A stretch of 64,000 nucleotides of DNA from Demequina sp. NBRC 110055 (GCF_002090135.1 NZ_BBRL01000004.1:1178001-1242000); one strand, 5' to 3'. Shown: positions 44,770 through 54,355, counted from the first letter of the stretch. A program made the numbers and translations. The notes: a model not told the origin generated them from the sequence alone.

Positions 44770-46770
44770 TCATGGGGTCCTCACTTCCGCCACATGCGCC
44801 ATCGTCACGGCCGGGTCGAGTCTGACGTAGAACTCGCGGCCCCAGGTGAAGGTCTCGTCCGTCAGCGCGTCGTCGACGACGATGCGGGCGTCGTCGGTCA
44901 GGCCGATGGCCTCCATATCCAGCCGGATGATCGCGTCGTGCGCGACGTGCGGCTCGAAGCTGACGGCGACGATGACCGTGTCGGGCTTGCCCGTCGGCGA
45001 CTGGTTGGCCGGCACATGCCGCGAGTAGCACAGGATGAACGGGTTGGAGCTTTCATGCACCGTCAGCCCGCGTAGGCGTCGCAGCGCGACGTGCCTGTTG
45101 CGCGCGGCATTGACGCGCGTGATGACCTCGCGGACGCCGTACGCGTCCGCCTGGGACCAGTCGCGGTGCTTGAACTCGTACTTCTCGTTGTCGATCTGTT
45201 CCTCGACGCCGGGTCGCGGCACGTTCTCGACCAACTCGTAGCCGGTGTAGATGCCATAGGAGGGCGATCCGGTGCCGGCGAGCACGGCGCGTGCCTGATA
45301 CAGCGGCGCGCCGCCGGCCTGCATGTCAGGCGTCAGGATGTCGTGCGTGGTGGGCCAGAAGTTGGGGCGCATATAGAACGAGCCCTCGCCAGAGACCTCC
45401 TCGAGGTACTCGGCCATCTCCTCCGCGGTGGGTCGCCACGTGAAGTACGTATAGGACTGGTGGAACCCGATCTTCGCCAGCGTATGCATCATTGCGGGCC
45501 GCGTGAACGCCTCGGCGAGGAAGATGACGTCGGGGTGGCGACGAGCGACGTCGGCGAGCAGTCGTTCCCAAAACGTCAGCGGCTTGGTGTGGGGGTTGTC
45601 GACCCTGAAGAGCGTGACGCCGGCGTCGATCCATACCTGGAGGACGTCGCGAACGGCCTGGTAGATGCCCTCGGGGTCATTGTCGAAGTTCAGGGGGTAG
45701 ATGTCCTGATACTTCTTGGGAGGGTTCTCCGCGTAGGCGATGGTGCCGTCGAGCCGGGTGGTGAACCACTCGGGGTGTTCGGTGACCCACGGGTGGTCGG
45801 GGGAGCACTGCAGGGCGAGGTCGAGCGCGACCTCGAGCCCGTTGTCGGCCGCCGCCTTCACGAAGTTCTTGAACTGACGCATGGTGCCCAGGTCGGGGTG
45901 GATCGCGTCGTGGCCACCCTCGGCGGCGCCGATCGCGTAGGGGCTACCTGGGTCGGTCGGCTCCGCGGTCAGCGAGTTGTTGCGCCCCTTGCGGTGCGTC
46001 AGTCCGATGGGGTGGATGGGGGTGAGGTAGACCACGTCGAAACCCATCGCCGCGATATCCGGCAGACGCTTGGCGGCGGTCGTGAAGGTTCCCGACTTCC
46101 ACACGTCCGTCTTGGCGTTGTAGCGCGCCCCCTCGGAACGCGGGAAGATCTCGTACCACGCCGAGACCAGCGCCTTCTCGCGCTGCACCAGCAGGGGGTA
46201 CTCCCGCGACGGGCTGACCCAGTCGCGCAGCGGGCGTTCCGTGAGCTCGTCCCGTACCGCATCGTCGAGAGCGGGCGCGAGTCGCTGTGCGGGCGTCAGC
46301 TCGCGGTTCTGGAGCGCGGCGATGGCCGCGGCGAGGAGGTCCTTACGGGCTGCCTTGCGGCGGACCTCCGTCAGCGCTCGGGTGAGCACCTCGACGCCCT
46401 CGTCCAGCATCAGTTGCACATCGACGCCGGCCGCCACCTTGACCTCGGCAGCGTGAGCCCAGGTCGTGTACGGGCTCGACCACGCCTCGACTCGGAAGGT
46501 GTGCATGCCCTCCAGATACGGGATGTACACGCCCTCGTACAGCGAGTTGCCGAAGTCCTTCAGGGGCATCGGCCGGACGTCACGCTTGCCGTCAGGCCGG
46601 GTGACGACGATGGTCGCGCCCTCGGCGTCGTGACCCTCACGAAAGATGGTGGCGGTGATGGGGACGGCCTCGCCGACGACCGCCTTCGCGGGCCATCGGC
46701 CTTCTTCGAGGGCGGGGCTCACGCCCACGACCGGGATCCGTCCAACTGACAATTCACCTGGGAAGGCCAT
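44770..46770 (-). CDS. glgE: Alpha-1,4-glucan:maltose-1-phosphate maltosyltransferase
   Basis: A 666-residue GH13_3 enzyme that adds maltose units from maltose-1-phosphate to alpha-1,4-glucan. The N-terminal domain begins GRIPVVGVSPALEEGRWPAK. The catalytic Asp lies in LFRVDNPHTKP near 391 and the general acid Glu in FLAEAFTRPAM near 419. GlgE marks the trehalose-to-glucan route found mainly in actinobacteria. It is followed after 44 bases by glgB. The gene for the galactan LacI regulator lies upstream on the same strand with a 132-bp gap. Confidence 0.95.
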   Translation of the reverse strand: MAFPGELSVGRIPVVGVSPALEEGRWPAKAVVGEAVPITATIFREGHDAEGATIVVTRPDGKRDVRPMPLKDFGNSLYEGVYIPYLEGMHTFRVEAWSSPYTTWAHAAEVKVAAGVDVQLMLDEGVEVLTRALTEVRRKAARKDLLAAAIAALQNRELTPAQRLAPALDDAVRDELTERPLRDWVSPSREYPLLVQREKALVSAWYEIFPRSEGARYNAKTDVWKSGTFTTAAKRLPDIAAMGFDVVYLTPIHPIGLTHRKGRNNSLTAEPTDPGSPYAIGAAEGGHDAIHPDLGTMRQFKNFVKAAADNGLEVALDLALQCSPDHPWVTEHPEWFTTRLDGTIAYAENPPKKYQDIYPLNFDNDPEGIYQAVRDVLQVWIDAGVTLFRVDNPHTKPLTFWERLLADVARRHPDVIFLAEAFTRPAMMHTLAKIGFHQSYTYFTWRPTAEEMAEYLEEVSGEGSFYMRPNFWPTTHDILTPDMQAGGAPLYQARAVLAGTGSPSYGIYTGYELVENVPRPGVEEQIDNEKYEFKHRDWSQADAYGVREVITRVNAARNRHVALRRLRGLTVHESSNPFILCYSRHVPANQSPTGKPDTVIVAVSFEPHVAHDAIIRLDMEAIGLTDDARIVVDDALTDETFTWGREFYVRLDPAVTMAHVAEVRTP

Positions 46771-46902
46771 AGAGCGAACCTACCGGTGTTCGGGCGCCGG
46801 GGATACCCGCCACGGGGTGGGTCGTCCCAGGGTTGCGCCCTGGTGGACGCTTCCAACGATGGAAGTCGGCCGATGCCGGCGCGGGGTGGTCAGGGACGTC
46901 AC

Positions 46903-47934
46903 CTAGGCGCTGGCGCGGCGCACCAGGGTGGCGGGGAGCGTCACGGAATCCGGCTCGCGCCCGGCCACGGTGTCGAGCAGGAGTCGCACCATATGCGCGG
47001 AAATCTCGTCGAAGGGCTGGTGCATGGTGGTGAGCGGGGGGTCGAAGGACTCGGCGAATCCCGAGTCGTCGAAGCCGACCACAGCCACGTCCTGAGGAAC
47101 CCGCCGGCCCGCCTTGCGCAGCGTGGCGATCGCGCCGGCCGCCATGCGGTCGGAGGCGGCAAACACGGCATCGATCGAGGGATCGGTGGCGAGCAGTCGT
47201 TCCATGGCCTCGGCCCCGGACTCCAGGGAGAAATCGCCGCGCTCGACTAGCGCCGCGTCGAACCGGTCGCTCATGGCATCGCGATATCCGTCCACGCGGA
47301 AGCGTCCACCAGGAGTGTCTTCGGGGCCCGCAATCATGGCAATGCGGCGATGGCCGGCGGCGATGAGGTGCTCCGTGGCCGTGCGAGCCGAGCCGGCTTC
47401 GTCGACCGAGACGGTCGGAATCTGCCCTTGGTGCCCCAGGGGAATGCCACACGCGACGGTGGGGATCCCGGTCGCGATGAGCGTCTCCAACAGGGGGTCC
47501 TGCGCGTGCGAGGAGATCAAGAGGACCCCATCGACGTGCCCGGCGCCGACGAAGTGCGCGACGTTCTCGCGCTCCTCGGCCGTGCCGGCGACGAGGAGCA
47601 CGAGCGTCTTGTGGCGCGCCGCGAGTGCCTCGGCTGCTCCCCGCAGTAGCAGGGCGAACGTGGGGTCGGCGAACAGCAGGTGCTGGGGCTCGGTCAACAG
47701 GAAGGCGACGGAATCCGAACGCCCCGTCGCGAGCGAGCGGGCGTGAGTGTTGGCGTAGTAGCCGGTGGCCTCGATGGCCTGTTCGACCTTCGCGCGAGCC
47801 TCGGGCGACACCCAGTGCCCGCCGTTGATCACGCGCGACACTGTGCCGCGTGACACGCCGGCCTGCGCCGCGACGTCGCGGATGGTCGGTTTGCGGCGCG
47901 CCAGGCGTGCAGCAGCTCCCTCGGTCTGTTCCAC
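46903..47934 (-). CDS. LacI family regulator of the galactan locus (GanR-like)
   Basis: A 343-residue regulator. The helix-turn-helix and hinge are at the N-terminus (TIRDVAAQAGVSRGTVSRVI, about 16-35), followed by a periplasmic-binding-protein fold that binds the inducer. It is divergent from the GH42 gene across 293 bp containing two near-consensus LacI operators. It therefore probably represses the GH42 gene and itself. The locus content matches the Bacillus gan system, whose GanR is a LacI-type repressor. The inducer is probably a galacto-oligosaccharide; this is inference. Confidence 0.9.
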   Translation of the reverse strand: MEQTEGAAARLARRKPTIRDVAAQAGVSRGTVSRVINGGHWVSPEARAKVEQAIEATGYYANTHARSLATGRSDSVAFLLTEPQHLLFADPTFALLLRGAAEALAARHKTLVLLVAGTAEERENVAHFVGAGHVDGVLLISSHAQDPLLETLIATGIPTVACGIPLGHQGQIPTVSVDEAGSARTATEHLIAAGHRRIAMIAGPEDTPGGRFRVDGYRDAMSDRFDAALVERGDFSLESGAEAMERLLATDPSIDAVFAASDRMAAGAIATLRKAGRRVPQDVAVVGFDDSGFAESFDPPLTTMHQPFDEISAHMVRLLLDTVAGREPDSVTLPATLVRRASA

Positions 47935-47981
47935 GATTCATGAGCCTAGCGCGCGTGAGACGCCTGTGCGCCAGCACCATA

Positions 47982-47995
47982 TGCAAGCGGTTACA
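47982..47995. promoter_or_regulatory. LacI-family operator 1
   Basis: TGCAAGCGGTTACA fits the LacI-family half-site pattern TGnAAnCGnTnnCA with the central CG. It lies 48 bases before the regulator start, in position to control the regulator promoter. Confidence 0.75.
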
Positions 47996-48049
47996 GTTGG
48001 ATTACAAACCTGACGAGCGGTCGCAAGGCCGGTGGCGGCCGGGTAAAAA

Positions 48050-48063
48050 TGTAAACGGTTCCA
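48050..48063. promoter_or_regulatory. LacI-family operator 2
   Basis: TGTAAACGGTTCCA fits the same pattern as operator 1. The two are 68 bp apart centre to centre, about 6.5 helical turns, so looping would place them on roughly opposite faces. Confidence 0.75.
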
Positions 48064-48150
48064 TCGCGATGAGCGCGCGCATCACAGATGCGTCACGGTT
48101 TCATCACGATCGCACCGCCAGATTGCCAAACCGTCGGCAAGGAGTCAGAC

Positions 48151-48164
48151 TGGGACCGGTCACA
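48151..48164. promoter_or_regulatory. Second-type operator upstream of the GH42 gene
   Basis: TGGGACCGGTCACA is one base from the perfect palindrome TGGGACCGGTCCCA found at 54330-54343 before the galactanase gene. It lies inside a 20-bp imperfect palindrome (48148-48167). It resembles the CebR-type operators of LacI-family sugar regulators. Confidence 0.55.
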
Positions 48165-48227
48165 GTCCCCGACCAAGAGTGACCAGCACGTATTGCGGCC
48201 GCGCGCCGCTCGATCCAATGGAGTGTC

Positions 48228-50249
48228 ATGACGCAGTCTTCCTGGCCCGCTCTCGAAGGCCTGGCCTACGGCGGGGATTACAACCCCGAGCAGTGGTCGC
48301 GCGAGGTGTGGAACGAGGACGTCGCGTTGATGCGCGAGGCGGGCGTCAACCTGGTCTCCGTTGGCATCTTCTCGTGGGCGATGCTTGAGCCCAAGGAGGG
48401 GCTGTACGACTTCTCCTGGATGGATGACCTGCTCGACCTGTTGCACGCCAATGGCATCGCGGTCGACCTTGGCACCCCGTCGGTGTCTCCGCCGGCGTGG
48501 TTCTTCCACATGTACCCCGAGTCGCGGGTCGTGACGAGGGACGGCACCGTGATGGGCTTCGGTTCGCGGGGCATGGCCTCCCACGCGTCGACCGAGTACC
48601 GCGAGGCCATCGCCCGGATGGCGGCCGAGCTTGCGCGCCACTACGCGGATCACCCCGCCGTGGTCATGTGGCACGTCCACAACGAGTACGGCGTGCCGGT
48701 GGGCGAGGACTTCGGCCCCCGCTCGGTGGCTGCCTGGCGCCTGTGGCTGCAGGGCAGGTACGGGACCCTCGAGGCTCTCAACGCCGCCTGGGGTACCGCG
48801 TTCTGGGGTCAGCGTTACGGCGACTGGGAGCACGTGGTGGCCCCCGCGGCGACTCCCACGATCGCGAACCCTGCGATGAAGCTCGACTGGGCCCGCTTCA
48901 CGGACGACCAGCTGCGCGAGTGCTTCCGCATCGAGCGCGACGCGATCCGCCAGTACTCCGACAAGCCGGTGACCACCAACTTCATGGCTCACCAGTCGTG
49001 GAACACGGACCTGTGGAAGTGGGCCCGGGAGGTCGACGTCGTCTCCGATGACCACTACCTGTGGTCGCCCGACCCCGACGCTCACGTGGGGCTGGCGCTG
49101 TCCGCCGACCTCACCCGCTCGGTGGGCGGCGGCAACCCCTGGATCCTCATGGAGCACTCGAGCTCAGCCGTGAACTGGCAGGGCCGCAACATCGCCAAAC
49201 GCCCCGGCGAGGAGCGTCGCAACGCGTTGACCCACGTGGGCCGCGGCGCGGACGGCATCCTGTTCTTCCAGTGGCGGGCTTCGCGCTCGGGAGCCGAGAA
49301 GTTCCACTCGGCCATGCTTCCCCACGCGGGCAAGGACTCGCGGGTCTTCCGCGAGGTGACGCAGCTGGGTCAGGACCTCAAAGACATCGCGGAGCTGCGC
49401 GGCTCGCGCGTCGTGGCCGACGTCGCTGTCCTGTACGACTGGGAGTCGCTGTGGGCGCACGACCTCGAGTGGCGCCCCAGCGACGACATGCAGTTCCGCG
49501 AGCGCATGCGCGCCTACTACGAGCGCCTGTGGCGCGATAACGTCGCTGTCGACTTTGTGCACCCAGAGGCGGACCTCTCCGCGTACCGACTCGTGGTGGC
49601 ACCCACCTCGTACCTCCTCACGGCACGGGCCGGCGAGAACCTCACCGCCTACGTGGCCCAGGGCGGCACGCTGCTGGTCGGCGCCTTCTCCGCCATCGTG
49701 AACGAGAACGACGCCGTGCATGAGGGCGGTTTCGGCGCGCCCCTCAAGGACGCCCTGGGCCTCACGGTCGAGGAGTTCCTGCCACTGCGTGAGGGCGAGA
49801 CCTGCGCGGTCGAGTTCGACGGCACGCAGCTACCCACGGATGCCTGGGCCGAGGACATCGCGCTCGCGGGCGCCGAGGTGCGCGGCACCTTTGCGGGCGG
49901 CCCCGGCGCTGGCCTTGCCGCCGTCACTCGCCACACCCACGGCAACGGAGTCGCCTGGTACGTCGGCACGCGCTTCGGCGTCGAGGCGCTCAAGGCCGTG
50001 ACGGACCAGGTCTACGCCGACGCGGGCGTCGTGCTCTCCGGCGGCCCCGAGGGGCTCGAGACCATGACCCGCCGCGGCGCCACCCACGACTTCGTCATCG
50101 CGGTCAACCACCGCGAGACGGACACCAGCCTGTCGATCACGGGCACCAACCTGCTGGACGGTGCCGAGATCGAGGGACACCTCCACCTCCCGGCCGGCGA
50201 CGTCGCCGTCGTCCGCGTCGCGAGGGAGAACCCGGGGGGTGGTGCCTGA
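48228..50249 (+). CDS. ganA: GH42 family beta-galactosidase
   Basis: A 673-residue cytoplasmic beta-galactosidase. The GH42 N-terminus GLAYGGDYNPEQW is followed by the acid/base Glu in WHVHNEYG near 153 and the nucleophile Glu in WILMEHSSSAVNW near 309. The middle trimerisation domain (about 395-610) and the C-terminal beta domain follow. GH42 enzymes cleave galacto-oligosaccharides imported after galactan breakdown. It is the first gene of the galactan locus on the plus strand. ATG 48228 follows GGAG. The symbol rests on the gan-like gene content. Confidence 0.93.
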   Translation: MTQSSWPALEGLAYGGDYNPEQWSREVWNEDVALMREAGVNLVSVGIFSWAMLEPKEGLYDFSWMDDLLDLLHANGIAVDLGTPSVSPPAWFFHMYPESRVVTRDGTVMGFGSRGMASHASTEYREAIARMAAELARHYADHPAVVMWHVHNEYGVPVGEDFGPRSVAAWRLWLQGRYGTLEALNAAWGTAFWGQRYGDWEHVVAPAATPTIANPAMKLDWARFTDDQLRECFRIERDAIRQYSDKPVTTNFMAHQSWNTDLWKWAREVDVVSDDHYLWSPDPDAHVGLALSADLTRSVGGGNPWILMEHSSSAVNWQGRNIAKRPGEERRNALTHVGRGADGILFFQWRASRSGAEKFHSAMLPHAGKDSRVFREVTQLGQDLKDIAELRGSRVVADVAVLYDWESLWAHDLEWRPSDDMQFRERMRAYYERLWRDNVAVDFVHPEADLSAYRLVVAPTSYLLTARAGENLTAYVAQGGTLLVGAFSAIVNENDAVHEGGFGAPLKDALGLTVEEFLPLREGETCAVEFDGTQLPTDAWAEDIALAGAEVRGTFAGGPGAGLAAVTRHTHGNGVAWYVGTRFGVEALKAVTDQVYADAGVVLSGGPEGLETMTRRGATHDFVIAVNHRETDTSLSITGTNLLDGAEIEGHLHLPAGDVAVVRVARENPGGGA

Positions 50250-50262
50250 TCGCCACCTCCAC

Positions 50263-50290
50263 CGTGCCGTGACGCAGTCGTCACGGCACG
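50263..50290 (+). terminator. Hairpin after the GH42 gene
   Basis: CGTGCCGTGACG, CAGT loop, CGTCACGGCACG: a 12-bp perfect stem 13 bases after the stop. It should separate the GH42 transcript from the transporter genes. Confidence 0.75.
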
Positions 50291-50313
50291 ACACCCCGGA
50301 CCAGCACCATCAG

Positions 50314-50334
50314 CGAGCGGCACGGTGCCGCTCG
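50314..50334. promoter_or_regulatory. 21-bp palindrome upstream of the galactan transporter genes
   Basis: CGAGCGGCAC, G, GTGCCGCTCG is a perfect palindrome with almost no loop, 75 bases before the binding-protein start. The lack of a loop favours a protein-binding site over a terminator; no regulator is assigned. Confidence 0.45.
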
Positions 50335-50408
50335 TGAGCACAACGGTCGTCACCTCAGGCGCCTCGAAGCAGAGGCGGATGACGACCCCCACTTCGGAAG
50401 GAAACATC

Positions 50409-51683
50409 ATGCGCAAGCAGATCGGAATGGGAGCCGCGTTCGTCGCGACCGCTGCGCTCCTGGCCGCGTGCAGCTCGGACCCCGAGCCCGCGGAGACCGC
50501 CAGCACCGAGCCGACCGCCACGGCCTCGGAGACCTCGGAGGCGATCGACGCCTCGGGTCAGACCCTGACCATCTGGACCGACGCCGAGCGTGAGGGCGCC
50601 ATCCAGACCGTCGCCGACACGTTCGAGGCCGAGACCGGCGCGACCGTCGAGATCGTCCAGAAGAACTTCGAGGACCTGCGCAACGACTTCATCGCCCAGG
50701 TCCCCACCGGCGAGGGCCCCGACATCACCGTCGGCGCTCACGACTGGGCCGGCGCGCTCGTGGAGGCCGGTGTGGTCAACACGGTCGACCTCGGCGAGAC
50801 CGCGGACGACTTCGAGCAGGTCGCCATCGACGCCTTCACGTACGACGGCCAGCTGTACGGCCTGCCCTACGCGACCGAGGCCATCGCGCTCATCCAGAAC
50901 GCCGACCTCGTCGGTGACACCGCCCCCACCACGTGGGACGAGATGATCGCGATGTCCGAGGAGGCCGGCTTCGAGGACCGCCCGTTCATCCTGTTCACGA
51001 ACGGCACCTCCGGTGACGGCTACAGTGCGTACCCGCTGCAGACCTCGTTCGGCGCCCCCGTGTTCGTCCAGGACGAGTCGGGCTCGTACACCGCCGAGGT
51101 CGGCATGGGCGGCGAGGCCGGCCAGGCCTTCGCGCAGTTCCTGTACGACAACGGCTCGGCCGGTACCGGTTACTTCTCGGACACCATCGACTACGACACC
51201 TCGAACCAGCTGTTCGCCGATGGTGAGTCGCCGTTCATCCTCCAGGGTCCCTGGATGCCGTTCTTCGACGACGACTCGATGAACCTGGTCGTCTCGCCCA
51301 TGGTCTCCGCCGGTGGCGAGACCGCCGCCCCGTTCGTGGGTGTGCAGGGCTTCTACGTGTCCTCGCAGTCGGAGAACACGCTGCTGGCCAACCAGTTCCT
51401 CACCAACTACATGGCCACTGAGGACGCCCAGCGCGCCCTGTACGAGGCCGACCCTCGCCTGCCTGCGCTGACCGCGCTGGCCGAGGAGTTCTCGTCCGAC
51501 CCCATCACCGCCGGCTTCGTCGCCTCTGCGTCGCAGGGCGTGCCGATGCCGTCGATCCCGCAGATGGGTGACGTGTGGGACTTCTGGAACGCCGCCGAGA
51601 TCCAGCTCATCACGGGCACCGCGGATGACCCCGCCGGTACCTGGGACTCGATGGTCTCGGAGCTCGAGGCCGCCATCGGCTAA
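50409..51683 (+). CDS. ganS: Galacto-oligosaccharide-binding lipoprotein of an ABC importer
   Basis: A 424-residue extracellular solute-binding protein of the MalE type. The signal peptide ends in lipobox LLAAC, followed by a Thr/Glu/Ala-rich linker. The fold starts at LTIWTDAEREGAIQTVADTF. ATG 50409 follows GGAAGGAA. It is followed by MalF- and MalG-type permeases, a CUT1 importer. Because GH42 and GH53 genes flank the transporter, the ligand is probably beta-1,4-galacto-oligosaccharide, as for Bacillus GanSPQ. A maltose specificity cannot be excluded, since alpha-glucan genes also flank the locus. No ATPase gene is present, so a shared MsmX/MsiK-type ATPase is expected. Confidence 0.88.
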   Translation: MRKQIGMGAAFVATAALLAACSSDPEPAETASTEPTATASETSEAIDASGQTLTIWTDAEREGAIQTVADTFEAETGATVEIVQKNFEDLRNDFIAQVPTGEGPDITVGAHDWAGALVEAGVVNTVDLGETADDFEQVAIDAFTYDGQLYGLPYATEAIALIQNADLVGDTAPTTWDEMIAMSEEAGFEDRPFILFTNGTSGDGYSAYPLQTSFGAPVFVQDESGSYTAEVGMGGEAGQAFAQFLYDNGSAGTGYFSDTIDYDTSNQLFADGESPFILQGPWMPFFDDDSMNLVVSPMVSAGGETAAPFVGVQGFYVSSQSENTLLANQFLTNYMATEDAQRALYEADPRLPALTALAEEFSSDPITAGFVASASQGVPMPSIPQMGDVWDFWNAAEIQLITGTADDPAGTWDSMVSELEAAIG

Positions 51684-51690
51684 GGTCCGA

Positions 51691-51726
51691 AGGGAGGACG
51701 GGTCGGCTCGCCGGCTCGTCCTCCCT
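51691..51726 (+). terminator. Intercistronic hairpin between binding protein and permease genes
   Basis: AGGGAGGACG pairs with CGTCCTCCCT, with a further GGC...GCC stem in the 16-base middle segment. Such hairpins commonly stabilise or attenuate transcripts so that the binding protein is made in excess of the permeases. Confidence 0.7.
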
Positions 51727-51778
51727 CTCCCCGCCGGGCGCGCCCGGCACTGACAACGACGACACAGCAGGAGAGACA

Positions 51779-53386
51779 ATGGCCCACGATGACGCGGTCG
51801 CGGTGAAGGAGCCTCAGGCTCCGAAGGAGTCGCACGCCCGGCGCTGGAGCGGACTCGGCGGAGGGTTCATCGCCAAGCTGCTGCTGATGGCGTTGGTGAA
51901 CGCGCTGGCGCTCACCATCATCATGTCGGCATGGAACGCCGAGGCCTGGGCGATCCTGACGCTGTCGATCGTCCTCATCGTCGCCGCCGACATCATCTAC
52001 TTCGCCAAGCGCACCCTGCCGCTGAAGTACCTGTATCCCGGCCTGGTCTTCCTGGCCATCTTCCAACTGTTTACGCTGGCCTACACCGGCTACGTCGCGT
52101 TCACGAACTACGGCACCGGGCACGCCGGGTCGCAGCAGCAGGCCGTCGAGGCCACGCTGATCCAAAACGAGCGCCGCGTCGACGGCACGCCCACCGTGCC
52201 GCTCAGCATCGTCCGCGACGGCGACACGCTCGGCTTCGCCGTCACCCAGGACGGCATCGTCTCGGTCGGCACCGAGGATGACGTTCTCGAGCCCGTCGGC
52301 GGCGCCGTCGTGGACGCCAACGGACGCGCCACCGAGGTGCCCGGCTGGGAGGTCGTCTCCCAAAACGAACTGTTCTCCGACCAGGACCTGCAGCAGGCGG
52401 TCATCGACCTGCGCGTCCCGGTCTCCGACGAGGCGGAAGACGGGTCGATGCGCACCCGCGATGGCTCGTCCGGCGCCGTCTACCAGTCGTCCATCGAATG
52501 GGATGACGAGGCTCAGACCTTCACCGACAAGGAAACGGGCACCGTCTACTACGCGGACCAGGAGACCGGCAACTTCGTCGCCGATGACGGTTCGCGCCTT
52601 CCCACCGGCTGGTCCGTGACCGTCGGCTTCGACAACTTCGTGCGCGCCGTCACCGACCAGAACCTCGCGGGCCCGCTCCTGAAGGTCACCCTGTGGACCT
52701 TCGCCTTCGCGGTCCTGACGGTGCTCACGAGCTTCGGCCTCGGCCTGCTCTTCGCCCTCATCTACAACGACGACCGCATCCGTGGCCGCAAGTGGATGCG
52801 CACCGTGTTCATCCTCCCCTACGCCTTCCCCGCGTTCATGTCGGCCCTGCTGTGGCGAGGCATGCTCAACCGCGAGTTCGGCATCATCAACGACTGGTTC
52901 TTCTTCGGCGCCGACATCAACTGGCTCGGCGACCCCCTGCTGGCCAAGCTCGCGATCCTGTGGGTCAACCTCTGGCTCAGCTACCCCTATTGGTTCCTGG
53001 TCTGCACCGGCGCGCTGCAGGCGCTTCCTAGCGAGACCATGGAGGCCTCGCGCATGGACGGCGCGGGCCGGTGGCGCCAGTTCCGCTCCATCACGCTGCC
53101 GCTGCTGATGGTGTCGACCGCGCCTCTCGCGATCTCCTCATTCGCGTTCAACTTCAACAACTTCACGATCATCTACATGCTGACCGAGGGTGGGCCACCC
53201 TTCCCCGGCACCTCCGGGTTGGGCTCGACGGACATCCTCATCTCCGCGATCTACAACATCTCGGGCGTCTCCGGCGGATCCGCTGACTACGGTCTCGCCT
53301 CCGCGCTGTCCATCATCGTGTTCATCGTCGTCGGCATTATCTCGGCGATCGCCTTCCGCCAGACCCGCAAGCTCGAGGAGATCTAG
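51779..53386 (+). CDS. ganP: Sugar ABC transporter permease, MalF type
   Basis: A 535-residue permease. Three N-terminal membrane helices are followed by a large extracytoplasmic loop (about 115-295), as in MalF. Five further helices follow, with the EAA motif EASRMDGAGRWRQFRSITLP near residue 420 that contacts the ATPase. It lies 95 bases after the binding-protein gene across the intercistronic hairpin. ATG has GGAGAGAC upstream. It pairs with the MalG-type permease immediately downstream. Confidence 0.92.
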   Translation: MAHDDAVAVKEPQAPKESHARRWSGLGGGFIAKLLLMALVNALALTIIMSAWNAEAWAILTLSIVLIVAADIIYFAKRTLPLKYLYPGLVFLAIFQLFTLAYTGYVAFTNYGTGHAGSQQQAVEATLIQNERRVDGTPTVPLSIVRDGDTLGFAVTQDGIVSVGTEDDVLEPVGGAVVDANGRATEVPGWEVVSQNELFSDQDLQQAVIDLRVPVSDEAEDGSMRTRDGSSGAVYQSSIEWDDEAQTFTDKETGTVYYADQETGNFVADDGSRLPTGWSVTVGFDNFVRAVTDQNLAGPLLKVTLWTFAFAVLTVLTSFGLGLLFALIYNDDRIRGRKWMRTVFILPYAFPAFMSALLWRGMLNREFGIINDWFFFGADINWLGDPLLAKLAILWVNLWLSYPYWFLVCTGALQALPSETMEASRMDGAGRWRQFRSITLPLLMVSTAPLAISSFAFNFNNFTIIYMLTEGGPPFPGTSGLGSTDILISAIYNISGVSGGSADYGLASALSIIVFIVVGIISAIAFRQTRKLEEI

Positions 53387-53388
53387 CC

Positions 53389-54279
53389 ATGAGTGAGATC
53401 ACCGCCCAGGCACCCGCCCGCCGCAACCCCAGCCGCCGCTCGCGGTGGTGGGCAGAGGTCGGCTGGAAGTATCCCGTCGCCGCGATCATCATCTTCTACG
53501 CGGCCTTCCCGCTGGTCTACGTCTTGTCGGCATCGCTGTCGTCGTCGGGCACCCTGTCCTCCACGAGCGCACTGTTTTCCGACCTGTCGTTCAGCAACTA
53601 CGCAGCACTGTCCGACACCTCGTACTGGACGTGGGTGTGGAACACGCTGATCGTCGGCGGGGCCTCGGCCCTGGGCGCCGTCCTCATGGGCGCCTGCGCG
53701 GCCTACGCCTTCTCGCGCTTCCGCTTCAAGGGCCGCCGCGGGGGACTGACCACCCTGCTGATCGTGCAGATGTTCCCGCAGACGGTCGCCTTCGTGTCCG
53801 TCTTCCTCCTGCTGACGGCGCTGGGAAACGTGATCCCCGCCCTCGGCATCAACTCGAAGATCGCCCTGATCTGCGTGTACCTGGGCGGGGCGCTGGGGGC
53901 CAACACGTTCCTCATGTACGGCTTCTTCAACACCATCCCGCAGGACATCGACGAGTCCGCGAAGGTCGACGGCGCCACCCATGCGCAGATCTTCTGGAAG
54001 CTCATCATGCCGCTCGTGACCCCCATCCTCGCCGTGGTGGGCTTGCTGGCCTTCATCTCGGCCTTCGGCGACTTCATCCTCGCCAAGATCGTGCTGGTCT
54101 CTCAGGATCAATGGACCCTCGCGGTCGGCATGTACCAGTGGGTGTCGAACCAGCTCAGCGCCAACTGGGGACTGTTCTCCGCCGGCGCGGTGATCGCGTC
54201 GATCCCGGTGCTCATCATCTTCTTGTCGCTCCAGAAGTACATCGTGGGCGGCCTCACCGCGGGCTCGGTCAAGGGATAA
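53389..54279 (+). CDS. ganQ: Sugar ABC transporter permease, MalG type
   Basis: A 296-residue permease with six membrane helices. The EAA motif is ESAKVDGATHAQIFWKLIMP near residue 188. It starts two bases after the MalF-type gene and completes the CUT1 membrane complex. It is the last transporter gene before the galactanase. Confidence 0.93.
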   Translation: MSEITAQAPARRNPSRRSRWWAEVGWKYPVAAIIIFYAAFPLVYVLSASLSSSGTLSSTSALFSDLSFSNYAALSDTSYWTWVWNTLIVGGASALGAVLMGACAAYAFSRFRFKGRRGGLTTLLIVQMFPQTVAFVSVFLLLTALGNVIPALGINSKIALICVYLGGALGANTFLMYGFFNTIPQDIDESAKVDGATHAQIFWKLIMPLVTPILAVVGLLAFISAFGDFILAKIVLVSQDQWTLAVGMYQWVSNQLSANWGLFSAGAVIASIPVLIIFLSLQKYIVGGLTAGSVKG

Positions 54280-54317
54280 CCCCGGGCCGATGCTCCTTCC
54301 GCACGAGCGTTTCGCAG

Positions 54318-54355
54318 CCTTCTCACCGTTGGGACCGGTCCCACCGGTGAGAAGG
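54318..54355. promoter_or_regulatory. 38-bp near-perfect palindrome containing a LacI-type operator
   Basis: Outer arms CCTTCTCACCG (54318-54328) and CGGTGAGAAGG (54345-54355) flank the inner palindrome GGGACCGGTCCC. Eighteen of nineteen base pairs match and there is no loop. The core TGGGACCGGTCCCA (54330-54343) resembles CebR-type operators and recurs before the GH42 gene. It may serve both as a 3' hairpin for the permease gene and as an operator for the galactanase gene. Confidence 0.6.

Noticed and set aside
50314-50334. A third LacI operator in the galactan locus
   Set aside because: The palindrome is perfect, but its half-sites and its centre on a single G do not fit the LacI-family pattern, so it is listed only as an unassigned site.
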